A stretch of 50,104 nucleotides of DNA from Methylobrevis pamukkalensis (GTDB lineage: Bacteria; Pseudomonadota; Alphaproteobacteria; Rhizobiales; Pleomorphomonadaceae): NCBI RefSeq assembly GCF_001720135.1, contig NZ_MCRJ01000014.1:1-50104 (forward strand). Direction: 5' to 3'. Under the pieces are notes generated by a model. It did not search any database. It worked only from the letters and a program-made list of their open reading frames with translations, and was not told where the DNA came from. The translations under genes were made by a program, and so were the position numbers. Below are positions 36,645 through 45,629 of this stretch, in pieces (the first letter of the stretch is position 1; every line of letters starts with the position of its first letter).

Positions 36645-38455
36645 CTATTTCACCGACGGCCGCTCGAATGTTCCGACGAGGCGTCCGGACGCCAGAACAT
36701 GGCCCTTCATGGCGGACAGCACCTCGTCGCGCGGTGCGCCCGGGTCGAGATCCAGGGACGACACGTCCAGCGCAAACACCTGGAAGTGGTAGCTGTGCGC
36801 GGGATCGCCGACCGGGGGCTTGGGCCCGAAATAGCCGGTACGGCCGGCGCTGTTGGTGCCCTGCTTGACGCCTTTCGGGTCCTGCAGGATCGGCTCCGTC
36901 GGCAGCCCCTCGCGCAGGCCGGTCACGTTGCCGGGGATGTCATAGACGACCCAGTGGACAAAGGGCTTCGGCTGCGCGGCATCCGGGTCCTCCATCAGGA
37001 CGACGAAGCACCGCGTTCCCTCGGGACCCGTCTTCCAGTCGATCGCCGGCGAGGCGTTGTCGCCGTCGGCCGAGACCTTCACCGGCAGCGGCTGGTCGGC
37101 CTCGAAGGCCGATGACAGCGCCAGGCTGGTGTCGGCGGGCAGGACCTCGGCGGCCAGCTTGCCGGGCGCGGCTCGACGAAGGGGTTGGGAACCGGCGTGT
37201 CCGCCGCGGCCCCTGCCGCCGCGACATCGGCCGGCTCGGACGATTCATGCGAGACGCGGTAGATGATGCCGTTGGAGTCATCGGCAACGAAGAGCTCCCC
37301 TTCCGGCCCGACCGCCACCCCTGCGAGCCGGCCGAGGTAGCCGGGACGGCCGGCGTCGTCCTCGGTCAGGAATCCGGTGAGGAACGGCTCGATCCCGACC
37401 GGCCTGCCGCGCTCGAAGTCGATGCGGACGACTTCGTATCCGCTCGGCGGGCGCCGGTTCCAGGAGCCGCGCATGGCGACGAACGCGTCGCCGTGCATCT
37501 CCGCCGGAAAGGCGTTGCCGTCGTAGAAGGCCATCTGCATCGGCGCGGCGTGGGCCGTGTAACCCGCCAGCGGCGCGGTCGACAGGCGCGCCCATTGCTC
37601 CAGCGTCATGCCTTCGGGCGGATTGTCCTGCGGATTGAACGCGCCCATGCCGTAGACATAGGGCCAGCCATACTGCTTGCCCTTCTCGATGTGGTTCAGC
37701 TCCTCGATCTGCTCCTCGTCTCCCAGCCAGTCGATGCCGTGATCCATGCCGTAGATCTGCCCCGAGCCGGGCTCGAAGCCGAAGCCGATGGTGTTGCGCA
37801 GGCCGCTGGCGAAGATGGTCCGGCTGGAGCCGTCCTTGCTGGCGCGGAGCATGGTCGCGTTTTCCGGGTTCGACTCCGCGCAGGCGTTGCAGGTCGAGCC
37901 GACCGAGATGTAGAGCATCTCGTCGGGTCCGACGGCGATGGTGCGGTTCGGATGCTGGCCGGCGTCGGGCAGGTCGTTGATGATGCGGTCGAGTTCGCCG
38001 AAGGTGCCGTCCTCCGCAACATCGGCCACGTAGACATCGTTGACGGTGACCAGGAAGACCCGGTCGCCGTCGAAGGCAACGCCGTGCATGCCGGCCCGGC
38101 TGGCGACCGTGCGGACCGAATCGGCCTTGCCGTCGCCGTCCTCGTCCCTCAGCATGATCACGTCGCCGGTTGCGCGGCGCGTCGCATAGAGGTCTCCGCG
38201 CGGCGAGACCGCCAGCATGCGCGGATTGACGAGATCGCGCGCAAACACATCGACCCGGAAGCCGTCCGGAGCAGACAGGCGGTCGGTGAGGTCCGCATCA
38301 TCGGCGATCTCGATCCTGACCGGCTCCAGGATGGAACCCTCGATCGTCACGTCCGAATACTTGCCGATCTCACCGCGCGGCTGGGCGAGCGCCGTCTCGA
38401 TCGGACCGATCGCCAGAAGCGGGGCAAAGAGAAGAGCCGGGGAAATCGTTCTCAT
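36645..38455 (-). CDS. PQQ-dependent sugar dehydrogenase-like beta-propeller fused to a PEBP (YbhB) domain (one frame break)
   Basis: A secreted two-domain protein of 603 aa after repair. A signal peptide (MRTISPALLFAPLLAIGPIETALA) precedes a soluble glucose/sorbosone dehydrogenase-type propeller (residues about 60-430: GFRVDVFARDLVNPRMLAVSP, PNRTIAVGPDEMLYISVGSTCNAC in parts, FASGLRNTIGFGFEPGSGQIYG in parts, YGWPYVYGMG, FVAMRGSWNRRPPSGYEV). The C-terminal domain (about 445-603) is a phosphatidylethanolamine-binding protein of the YbhB/YbcL type: SPAIDWKTGPEGTRCFVVLMEDPDA (in parts), FVHWVVYDIP, GRTGYFGPKPP, HSYHFQVFALD. The frame breaks near 37169; one base (CCGCGCCC to CCGGCGCCC) gives VEPAPGKLAAEVLPADTSLAL and joins both domains. 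Cofactor use by this branch is unproven. Confidence 0.82.
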
Positions 38456-38624
38456 GGGGGTTCTCCAGTTGCGACAGGCAGCCGAACCGGCCGGGCGGGC
38501 GATTGATCCCGGACGTCAACGATTATTCCGCATCGCTCGGGGACGGCGCGCCCGGCCGGGCACGCGGAACAAATGCGGCGGCGCCCGGTTGGGACGCCTT
38601 CCAGAGCTGCAAGGACCGGTCACG

Positions 38625-39611
38625 ATGGATGGAAAGTCGGAGCTGCCGAAACGAGGTCTCGTCGTCGTGATCACCGGGGCCTCGAGCGGTATCGGCGAAG
38701 CCACCGCCTATGCCTTCGCCCGCGAGGGTGCCCACCTCGTCCTGGCGGCCCGCAATGGCCGGGCCCTTGAGGATGTGGCCGGGCGATGCCGCCCTCTCGG
38801 CGGCAGGGCGATTGCGGTGGTGACCGACGTAGGTGATGCCGGCGATGTGAAGCGGCTCGCCGAACAGGCCCTGCAGTTTGCCGGACGCATCGATGTCTGG
38901 GTCAGCAATGTCGGCACGGGCGCGGTCGGCACATTCCACGAGACGCCGATCGAGGCGCACGAACAGGTGATCCGGTCGAACCTGATCGGGCACATGAACG
39001 ACGCCCATGCGGTGCTGCCGATCTTCATCCGGCAGCAGAGGGGCGTCTTCATCAACATGATCTCGCTCGGCGGCTTCGCGCCGGCTCCCTATGCAGCGGC
39101 CTACAGCGCGAGCAAGTTCGGCCTGAGAGGGCTTGCCGAGGCGCTCCGCGGCGAGCTGGCCGATCATCCGGACATCCATGTGTGCGACATCTACCCGGCC
39201 TTCGTCGACACGCCGGGAATTTCCCACGGGGCGAACTACACGGGCCGCAAGCTGTCGGCACCGCCGCCGCTGCTCGACGCCCGAACCGTCGCGGCGACGA
39301 TCGTCCGGCTCGCGCGGCGGCCTCGGCCGACCACCATGGTCGGATCGGCCACGGCGGTGGTCCGGCTCGGACATTTCCTGTCGCCGGAACTCAGCGCGTG
39401 GCTGATGGCGCGATTCCTGAAGTCCTATTTCCATCGCGCCGCACCGGCCGCACGGACGAGCGGCAACCTCTTCCGCCCGGCCCCCGATCCGGGAGGGATC
39501 GACGGCGGCCTGCGGTCGCCGCGGCAGCGCGCCGCAGCGGCCGGCCTTGTCGTCGTCGGCAGCGTCCTGCTCGCCACGCTCGCCCTCAAGGCTGCGCGGA
39601 GCCGCCGATGA
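38625..39611 (+). CDS. SDR-family oxidoreductase with C-terminal membrane helix
   Basis: A 328-residue short-chain dehydrogenase. NAD(P) motif VVVITGASSGIGEATAYAFA (TGxxxGIG), VSNVGTG (in place of NNAG), Ser in MISLGG, and the catalytic YSASK (AAAYSASKFGL). After the SDR core the chain continues about 80 residues and ends with one hydrophobic segment (AAAAGLVVVGSVLLATLAL) and a basic tail, suggesting membrane anchoring. AAGGA lies before the ATG. Its stop overlaps the DUF4336 start (ATGA), and a P450 follows, so the three form an operon. Substrate unknown; a lipid or fatty alcohol would fit the membrane tail (inference). Confidence 0.88.
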   Translation: MDGKSELPKRGLVVVITGASSGIGEATAYAFAREGAHLVLAARNGRALEDVAGRCRPLGGRAIAVVTDVGDAGDVKRLAEQALQFAGRIDVWVSNVGTGAVGTFHETPIEAHEQVIRSNLIGHMNDAHAVLPIFIRQQRGVFINMISLGGFAPAPYAAAYSASKFGLRGLAEALRGELADHPDIHVCDIYPAFVDTPGISHGANYTGRKLSAPPPLLDARTVAATIVRLARRPRPTTMVGSATAVVRLGHFLSPELSAWLMARFLKSYFHRAAPAARTSGNLFRPAPDPGGIDGGLRSPRQRAAAAGLVVVGSVLLATLALKAARSRR

Positions 39612-40345
39612 CTGCGGACAGGGTCACCTATCCGCCCCTCGACCTCCCGAAGGCCGTGGCCGAGAACATCTGGGTCGTCGACAGCGGCCCGCTGAAGGCG
39701 ATGGGCCTGTTCTTGCTGCCGGTGCGCATGACCGTGGTCCGGCTCACCGACGGCAGTCTCCTGCTTCACTCGCCCACCCGCTGCGACGCGGCGCTGCGCC
39801 GCCGGCTGGGTGAACTCGGACCGGTCCGGCACCTCGTGGCGCCGAACAGCGCGCACTGGACCTTTCTCGAGGCTTGGCAAGCGGAATACCCCTCTGCCAC
39901 GACATGGGCCGCTCCGGGCCTGCGTGACCGGTCGCAGGTGAAGAAGGCCGGTGTCCGGCTCGATCTGGACCTGGACGAGGCCGACCCGATGTGGCCCGGG
40001 GACCTGAATCAGATCCATGTGACCGGGCTTGGCGGCTTCCACGAAGTCTGCCTCCATCACCGTGCCAGCAACACGCTGATCCTCACCGACCTGGTCCAGA
40101 ACCTCGAACCCGAGAAGCTGGCGAAGGCAACCCGGCCGCTGGCGGCACTTGCCGGTGTCACGGCGCCGGACGGGCGGGCGCCGATCTACCTGCGGGCCAT
40201 CGTCAGGGCGAAGGGCGAGCCGGCGCGCGCGGCTGCCCGGCAGCTCCTGGCGCTGCGTCCGGAGCGGGTGATCTTCGCGCATGGTCGCTGGTTCGACACG
40301 GAGGCGACCGCGTGTCTGGAGCGGTCGCTGCGCTGGCTGCTGTGA
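39608..40345 (+). CDS. DUF4336 protein (MBL-related)
   Basis: A 245-residue protein of the DUF4336 family, distantly related to metallo-beta-lactamase folds. It begins with NIWVVDSGPLKAMGLFLLPVRMTVVRLTDGSLLLHSPTR (in parts: RMTVVRLTDGSLLLHSP), and continues HLVAPNSAHWTFLEAWQAEYP, GGFHEVCLHHRASNTLILTDL, and VIFAHGRWF. The HSP, N..H and D/H positions match the reduced metal set usual in DUF4336. No biochemical role is established. Translationally coupled to the SDR upstream and 2 bases before the P450, so it may hydrolyse or bind an intermediate of that pathway. Confidence 0.85.
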   Translation: MTADRVTYPPLDLPKAVAENIWVVDSGPLKAMGLFLLPVRMTVVRLTDGSLLLHSPTRCDAALRRRLGELGPVRHLVAPNSAHWTFLEAWQAEYPSATTWAAPGLRDRSQVKKAGVRLDLDLDEADPMWPGDLNQIHVTGLGGFHEVCLHHRASNTLILTDLVQNLEPEKLAKATRPLAALAGVTAPDGRAPIYLRAIVRAKGEPARAAARQLLALRPERVIFAHGRWFDTEATACLERSLRWLL

Positions 40346-40347
40346 CG

Positions 40348-41696
40348 ATGGCCCGCTCCGAAGCGCCGATGGAGACCTCCCTCCCCCCGCTGCCGACCCT
40401 GTCGCTGGGCCATTCGCTCGGCTTCTGGCTTCGTGTCGCGCTGCCGACATGGGCAAAGGGCGTGATCATCCGCCGTCCGGCCATGGTTGCGCTGGCCGAA
40501 CGGTTCGATCTCGCGCCCGCGCCGTCCGCTACGTCGAGCGTCTGCACCATGCCTATGGCGGACGCTCGGTCCTTGTCCGAAATCCGATCCGGCCACAGGC
40601 CCTGTTGCTCGATCCTGCGGATGTCCGAATCGTTCTCGGCGGCACCCCGGAGCCGTTCACCTCCGCCACGGACGAAAAGCGGGCCGCCCTCGGCCATTTC
40701 GAACCGCACAACGCGCTCGTCACCCGCGGCGCCGAGCGAACGATACGTCGACGGCTGAACGAGGAGGCGCTGGAAACCGCCCATCCGGTCCACAGCCACG
40801 TCGACGGATTCCGGACGATCGTCCGCGAGGAAACGACGGCGCTGACGACGGAGGCGGCGGGCTCCGGTGAACTCGACTGGGACGCCTTCTCGCAGGCCTG
40901 GTTCCGCGTGGTCCGGCGCGTCGTGCTCGGCAATGCCGCCCGTGACGATCATGCGCTGACCGATCTGATGGCGCGACTTCGCGGCCGCGCCAACTGGGCC
41001 TTCGCGATGCCGAAGGACCGACGTGCGCGGGACGAACTTCACCGCCGTCTGCAGGCCCATGTCGATCGCGCGGAGCCTGGCAGCCTTGCCGCGCGCGTGG
41101 CGGGACAGCCCGAGGCGGCGTTTGCGACCCATCAGATGGCGCAGTGGCTGTTCGCCTTCGATCCGGCAGGCATGACCACGTTCCGGGCGCTGGCCCTGAT
41201 CGTCTCGAACGACGACGCGCTGGCACGGGCCGAGGCGGAAATTTCCGCCGGGGGGCCCGATCCCGCGTTCCTGAAGGCCTGCGCTCTGGAGACGCTGCGC
41301 CTCTTTCCGACCACCCCGGCGATCCTCCGGCAGACGACGACGGCGGCCTCGCTGCGCGCCGGTCGCCTGCCCGGAGACGCGGGAGTCCTTGTCTATGCGC
41401 CCTTCTTCCACAGGATGTCCGGACTTCCGGACGCCGATCGCTTCGCGCCGGTGCGATGGCAGGGGCGCGACGCGGAGGAATTGCTGCCCTTCGTTCCGTT
41501 CAGCGCCGGAGCCGCCGTCTGCCCGGCCAAGCATCTGGTACCGCTGCTGGTCGCCGAAGCGCTCCGGGAGCTGCTTTCGCGGCACCGGTACGCCGTCCTC
41601 GCGCCGGGCTGGCTCGCGCAGGCCCCGCGGCTGCGCGGAACGCTGAACAACTACGCCATCCGGCTGACGCTGCATCCGATCCCCCGCCGGACGTGA
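40348..41696 (+). CDS. Cytochrome P450 with atypical motifs (one frame break)
   Basis: A 449-residue soluble P450 after repair. Helix K: ALETLRLFP (ExxR). Heme-cysteine loop: PFSAGAAVCPAKHL, which keeps F, G and C of FxxGxxxC but has Ala where Arg or His normally contacts the heme propionate. I-helix: FAFDPAGMTTFRAL, where the usual acidic residue of AGxD/ET is Thr. The frame breaks near 40513; one base (CTCGCGCC to CTCGGCGCC) gives FDLGARAVRYVERLHHAYGG. It follows DUF4336 by 2 bases. No ferredoxin or reductase gene is adjacent; with the odd I-helix this leaves open a peroxygenase-like mode (inference). ATG 40369 is an alternative start. Confidence 0.87.
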
Positions 41697-41810
41697 GCCG
41701 GCGGCGAGAGCGGACGGAGGAACATTCGGGCCCATCACCGGTTCGCCCCATCACTCGGGGCGGCGCGCCGAACAGCGGGCCGGGCCGGAAATCAACGAAG
41801 GAGCGAGACG

Positions 41811-42683
41811 ATGTCGGAGCATCCCCAGCAGAAGCATGCCCAGCCCCCGATGCCGGAGCAGCAGCAGGACATGCCGGGATACACCAGCGAGTTGACCCCG
41901 CGGCCGGACCATGGGGAACAGAGCTATCGGGGCAGCGAAAAGCTGGCGGGGCGCGTCGCGCTGATCACCGGCGCGGATTCCGGCATCGGCCGGGCCGTGG
42001 CCATCGCCTTCGCGCGCGAGGGTGCCGACGTGATCATCTCCTATCTGGAAGAAGACGAGGACGCGCGCGAGACGGCGCGATGGGTCGAGGACGCCGGGCG
42101 CAAGGCCGTGGTGGTCCGGGGTGACATCAGCGACGAGACCTTTGCCCGCGGCCTCGTCCGCCGCGCGATCGACGAATGCGGACAGCTGGATATTCTCGTC
42201 AACAACGCCGCGCATCAGGCCACCTTCGAGAAGCTGGAGGACATCACCGCCGCGGAATGGGACGTGACGTTCCGCACGAATGTCTACGCGATGTTCTATC
42301 TCTGCCAGGAGGCGGTGAAGCACATGAAGCCGGGGTCGACGATCATCAACACGTCGTCGATCAACGCCACGAGCCCGTCGCCCACGCTGCTCGCCTATGC
42401 GACGACCAAGGGCGCGATTGCCAACTTCACCGCAGGTCTTGCCGGACTCGTGGCCGAGCGCGGCATCCGGGTGAACGCCGTGGCGCCGGGACCGATCTGG
42501 ACCCCGCTCATTCCCTCCACCATGCCGGCCGAGAAGGTGAAGAGCTTCGGCGAGAACACGCCGCTCAAGCGTCCCGGCCAGCCCGCCGAACTTGCGGCGA
42601 CCTACGTGCTGCTTGCATCGGAAGGCTCGAGCTACACCACCGGCGCGCTCTACGAGGTGACGGGCGGACGCCCCATGCTGTGA
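41811..42683 (+). CDS. SDR-family oxidoreductase, YghA/general-stress type
   Basis: A 290-residue short-chain dehydrogenase with the leader found in YghA and Bacillus GsiB-like stress SDRs: PEQQQDMPGYTSELTPRPDHGEQSYRGSEKL (in parts: MPGYTSELTPRPDHGE). NAD(P) motif LITGADSGIGRAVAIAFA, NNAA, Ser in NTSSINA, catalytic LAYATTKGAI (Tyr-x3-Lys), then VAPGPIWTPLIP and ALYEVTGGRPML at the end. Relatives reduce aldehydes and are often induced by stress. GAAGGAG precedes the ATG. It stands alone after the P450 (115-base gap). Confidence 0.9.
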   Translation: MSEHPQQKHAQPPMPEQQQDMPGYTSELTPRPDHGEQSYRGSEKLAGRVALITGADSGIGRAVAIAFAREGADVIISYLEEDEDARETARWVEDAGRKAVVVRGDISDETFARGLVRRAIDECGQLDILVNNAAHQATFEKLEDITAAEWDVTFRTNVYAMFYLCQEAVKHMKPGSTIINTSSINATSPSPTLLAYATTKGAIANFTAGLAGLVAERGIRVNAVAPGPIWTPLIPSTMPAEKVKSFGENTPLKRPGQPAELAATYVLLASEGSSYTTGALYEVTGGRPML

Positions 42684-42863
42684 GCAGTGCCGCGGGCCGC
42701 GCGGGGCCGGCCCTGTTGGCCCGGCGGGTGCGGTCCGGCGCGGACCACGCCCCCGCGCATCGCCGGCTCCATGCCGCAGCGCAAATCGCTCTCTTCAGGA
42801 TTCAACAATCCTTCAGACATGGCGAGCGTAGATGGTCGTTCGGCCAGTGCGGAAGGAACGGTG

Positions 42864-43628
42864 ATGGGTGCGGGTTGTGATGGGTGCCGGAACGGCACGG
42901 GATTCCAGAAACCGTTTTCCATGGCGTTTCAGCCGATCGTCGATCTGGAGACCGGGAAGGTGTTCGCCCACGAGGCCCTCGTGCGCGGCCCGAATGGCGA
43001 GGGCGCCGGGACCATCCTTTCGGCCGTCGACCAGACCACCCGCTATGCCTTCGACCAGCAGTGCCGGATCAAGGCGATCGAGCTCGCCACGCAGCTGGAC
43101 ATGGCCGCCGACGGGGCGCGCCTCTCGATCAACTTCATGCCCAACGCCGTCTACGAGCCTCGCGCCTGCATCCGCCTGACGCTCGAGACGGCGATGCGCA
43201 CCGGCTTTCCGCTTGATCGCATCATCTTCGAATTCACCGAAAACGAAGTGCTCAACACCGATCACATTCTCAACATCCTGCGCACCTACCGCACGATGGG
43301 ATTCAAGACCGCCATCGACGACTTCGGCGCCGGCCATGCCGGTCTGTCGCTGCTGACGCATTTCCAGCCCGACATCGTCAAGCTGGACATGGATCTCATC
43401 AGGGGCATCGGCACGGACAAGGTGCGGCGGGCGATCGTGAACCATATCGTCCGGATGATGGACGATCTCGGCATCCTCACGATCAGCGAAGGCGTCGAAA
43501 CGCGCGACGAACTGTCGGTGCTGAGAGACCTCGGCGTGCGGCACGTGCAGGGCTACCTGCTGGCAAAGCCGGCCTTCGAGGCTCTGGCAACACCGATCTC
43601 CATGGCCCCCGTTCGGCAGGACGCCTGA
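42864..43628 (+). CDS. EAL-domain cyclic-di-GMP phosphodiesterase
   Basis: A 254-residue stand-alone EAL protein. All catalytic positions are present: HEALVRG (EAL motif), Asn in SINFMPNAVY, FEFTENE, the metal-binding DDFG in TAIDDFGAGHAGL, Lys in DIVKLDMDLIR, SEGVETRDE, and the closing VQGYLLAKP. It should therefore hydrolyse c-di-GMP. There is no GGDEF or membrane segment. The short N-terminus holds CDGCRNG, a CxxC pair just before the domain that might sense redox state or bind metal (inference). AAGGA lies 7 bases before ATG 42864; an in-frame ATG at 42819 has no ribosome site. Confidence 0.9.
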   Translation: MGAGCDGCRNGTGFQKPFSMAFQPIVDLETGKVFAHEALVRGPNGEGAGTILSAVDQTTRYAFDQQCRIKAIELATQLDMAADGARLSINFMPNAVYEPRACIRLTLETAMRTGFPLDRIIFEFTENEVLNTDHILNILRTYRTMGFKTAIDDFGAGHAGLSLLTHFQPDIVKLDMDLIRGIGTDKVRRAIVNHIVRMMDDLGILTISEGVETRDELSVLRDLGVRHVQGYLLAKPAFEALATPISMAPVRQDA

Positions 43629-43668
43629 GACGTCGCCGAAGGCGCGCCCGTCTCGTCGCGCCGCAGCG

Positions 43669-45030
43669 TCATGATCCCGCACGCTTCGGCGATTCAGCCA
43701 GTTCGGCGAGAAACTTGAGGCCTGCGGCGAGCACGCGCCGGTCCGTGGCGGCCCCCAGCGAGATCCGCACGGCCTGCGGCGCGGCCGCATCCACCGCGAA
43801 ATGGGCCGCCGGCACGACCGCGACGCCGGAGCGCGCGGCGCTTGCCGTGAACGCATCCGCACGCCAGGGCGCCGGCAGTCGCAGCCAGAGATGCGGGCCG
43901 CACGGGTGCGCCGCGACATCCAGCCCGGCGAGAAGCCGGGCGGCAATCGCCTGCCGGGCGGCGCATTCCTCGGCGATCTCGGCCGTGATCCGCTGGAGCG
44001 TGCCGTCGGCGATCCAGCGACTGGCAACGGCGGCCGTCAGCGGCGAGGCCATCAGCGTCGTCGCCCGGAGGATATGGCCGAGATCGAGGGCCTGCTCCAG
44101 CGACGGAGCGACGAGATAGGCGATCCGCAAGGCCGGCGTCGCGATCTTCGAGAGCGTCGCGATGTGGACGGTGATGTCGGGCGCGAGCGCCGCAAGCGCC
44201 GCGGGCGCGTCCGGGTCCAGCCGGCGATAGGGATCATCCTCGACCAGCATGACGCCATGGCGCCTGGCAATGGCGATGATCGCCTGGCGGCGCTCGATCG
44301 GCATCGTCGCGGTCGTCGGATTGTCCATGGTCGGCACGAGGTAGAGCAGCTTCGGCGCCGCGGTGCGGCAGGCGGCGGCAAACGCGTCCGGATCGATGCC
44401 TTCGTCGTCCACCGCCAGCCCGACCGGACGGGCCCCGACCTGCCGGGCCGCATCGGCAAGGCCCGGGTAGGCCACCGTGCCCGCGGCGACGCGGTCGCCG
44501 GAACAGGCGAGCAGATGCAGCGTTGCCATCAGAGCCGCCTGCGCGCCGGCAGAGACCACGATGCGGTCCGCGTCCGGCTCGCCGGCCGGCAGGAGGAAGG
44601 CCGCCCCGGCATGGCGGTCGGCGAGCGTTCCTTCGGAGGGACCGTATTGCAGGAAGGCCGATTCACCGCGCAGGACGTCGACAACCGCACGGCCGAGCCT
44701 GCCGCCGATGTCGGCCCGGAACGGCTGCGGCGGGATGTTCATGCCGAGATCGACCGGATGGGTAAGCAGCCGATGCGTCGTGCTCTCGGCTCCCGCGGCA
44801 ACCCACGTGCCGCCGCGTCCCGGCCGGGCCGACAGCACGCCGCGAATTCTCGCTTCGGTGTAGGCGCGGGTCACGGTGGTGAGGTCGATGCCGAGCACGC
44901 TGGCGACGCTGCGCTGCGCCGGCATGCGCTGACCGGGTCCGAGGAGGCCGGTCTCGATGTCCTCCTCGATCGCCTCGACCAGGCCCATGAACTTCGACGG
45001 CGCTCCGGTGCGAATACGCGGCTGCCACAT
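43669..45030 (-). CDS. MocR-type GntR regulator with aminotransferase domain (PdxR/GabR-like)
   Basis: A 453-residue regulator: N-terminal winged helix (FMGLVEAIEEDIETGLLGPGQRMPAQRSVASVLGIDLTTVTRAY in parts: AQRSVASVLGIDLTTVTRAY) joined to a fold-type I aminotransferase domain. The PLP lysine lies in ATLSKIATPALRIAYLVAP, with VSAGAQAALMATLHLL, PTMDNPTTATMP and MLVEDDPYRRLD also typical. MocR proteins bind PLP and sense vitamin B6, GABA, taurine or similar amines, usually regulating a divergent or nearby gene. GGAGG lies just before ATG 45030. A 14-bp direct repeat in the divergent gap is the likely operator. Confidence 0.9.
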   Translation of the reverse strand: MWQPRIRTGAPSKFMGLVEAIEEDIETGLLGPGQRMPAQRSVASVLGIDLTTVTRAYTEARIRGVLSARPGRGGTWVAAGAESTTHRLLTHPVDLGMNIPPQPFRADIGGRLGRAVVDVLRGESAFLQYGPSEGTLADRHAGAAFLLPAGEPDADRIVVSAGAQAALMATLHLLACSGDRVAAGTVAYPGLADAARQVGARPVGLAVDDEGIDPDAFAAACRTAAPKLLYLVPTMDNPTTATMPIERRQAIIAIARRHGVMLVEDDPYRRLDPDAPAALAALAPDITVHIATLSKIATPALRIAYLVAPSLEQALDLGHILRATTLMASPLTAAVASRWIADGTLQRITAEIAEECAARQAIAARLLAGLDVAAHPCGPHLWLRLPAPWRADAFTASAARSGVAVVPAAHFAVDAAAPQAVRISLGAATDRRVLAAGLKFLAELAESPKRAGS

Positions 45031-45054
45031 GCCTCCAGACCCTCGCGGACAAAC

Positions 45055-45109
45055 AGATCCATACATTACGCCGGCCATTCGCATTGAACAGCCGGAGATC
45101 CATACATTA
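45055..45109. promoter_or_regulatory. 14-bp direct repeat, probable MocR operator
   Basis: AGATCCATACATTA occurs at 45055-45068 and again at 45096-45109, a spacing of 41 bp (about four helical turns). It lies between the divergent MocR gene (start 45030) and DUF983 gene (start 45167). GabR and PdxR are known to bind such spaced direct repeats as head-to-tail dimers. Confidence 0.65.
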
Positions 45110-45166
45110 ATGAAACCCGTGACCGCCTCCGGCCCTTGTCCGGAGCAACGCCCCGAGGACCTGACG

Positions 45167-45583
45167 ATGACCCGACCTGCCGACCATCTTCCGCCGCTGC
45201 CGCCGCTCCGCACCGGCCTCAAGGGGCGATGCCCGCGCTGCGGCGAGGGCCATCTGTTCGACGGCTTCCTGAAGCTTGCGCCGGAATGCGAGGTCTGCGG
45301 CCTCGACTATTCCTTTGCGGATCCGGCGGACGGTCCCGCCTTTTTCGTCATCTGCTTTGCGTGCGTTCCGTCCGTTGTGCTCGCGCTGTGGATCGAGGTT
45401 GCCTTCCAGGCGCCCTACTGGGTGCATCTGGTGACCACCCTGCCCTTCCTGCTCCTCACCTGCATCCCGCCGCTCCGCCCGCTGAAGGGCTGGCTGGTGG
45501 CGAGCCAGTATGTCTACAAGGCCGAGGAAGGCCGGTTGGAAGAGGGCGACATCGAGCGCCGCGCGGCGTCCCGGCCCGCCTGA
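45167..45583 (+). CDS. DUF983 membrane protein with CxxC pairs
   Basis: A 138-residue protein with two CxxC pairs near the N-terminus (RCPRCGEGHLFDGFLKLAPECEVCGLDY), likely a small zinc ribbon, then two membrane segments (PAFFVICFACVPSVVLALWI and HLVTTLPFLLLTCIPPL). This is the DUF983 layout; in Rhizobiales members often sit near cytochrome oxidase or regulatory genes, function unknown. GAGGAC lies 6 bases before ATG 45167. An upstream ATG at 45110 overlaps the direct repeat and lacks a ribosome site. Divergent from the MocR gene and possibly its target. Confidence 0.85.
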   Translation: MTRPADHLPPLPPLRTGLKGRCPRCGEGHLFDGFLKLAPECEVCGLDYSFADPADGPAFFVICFACVPSVVLALWIEVAFQAPYWVHLVTTLPFLLLTCIPPLRPLKGWLVASQYVYKAEEGRLEEGDIERRAASRPA

Positions 45584-45629
45584 GCGGGCCGGATCCGGTG
45601 CGACGTGTCACGGTGACGGATGCGGCCGG

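Noticed and set aside
44957-45166. Longer DUF983 protein starting at 45110 or earlier
   Set aside because: It would include the 14-bp direct repeat end and lacks a ribosome site, while ATG 45167 has GAGGAC at good spacing.
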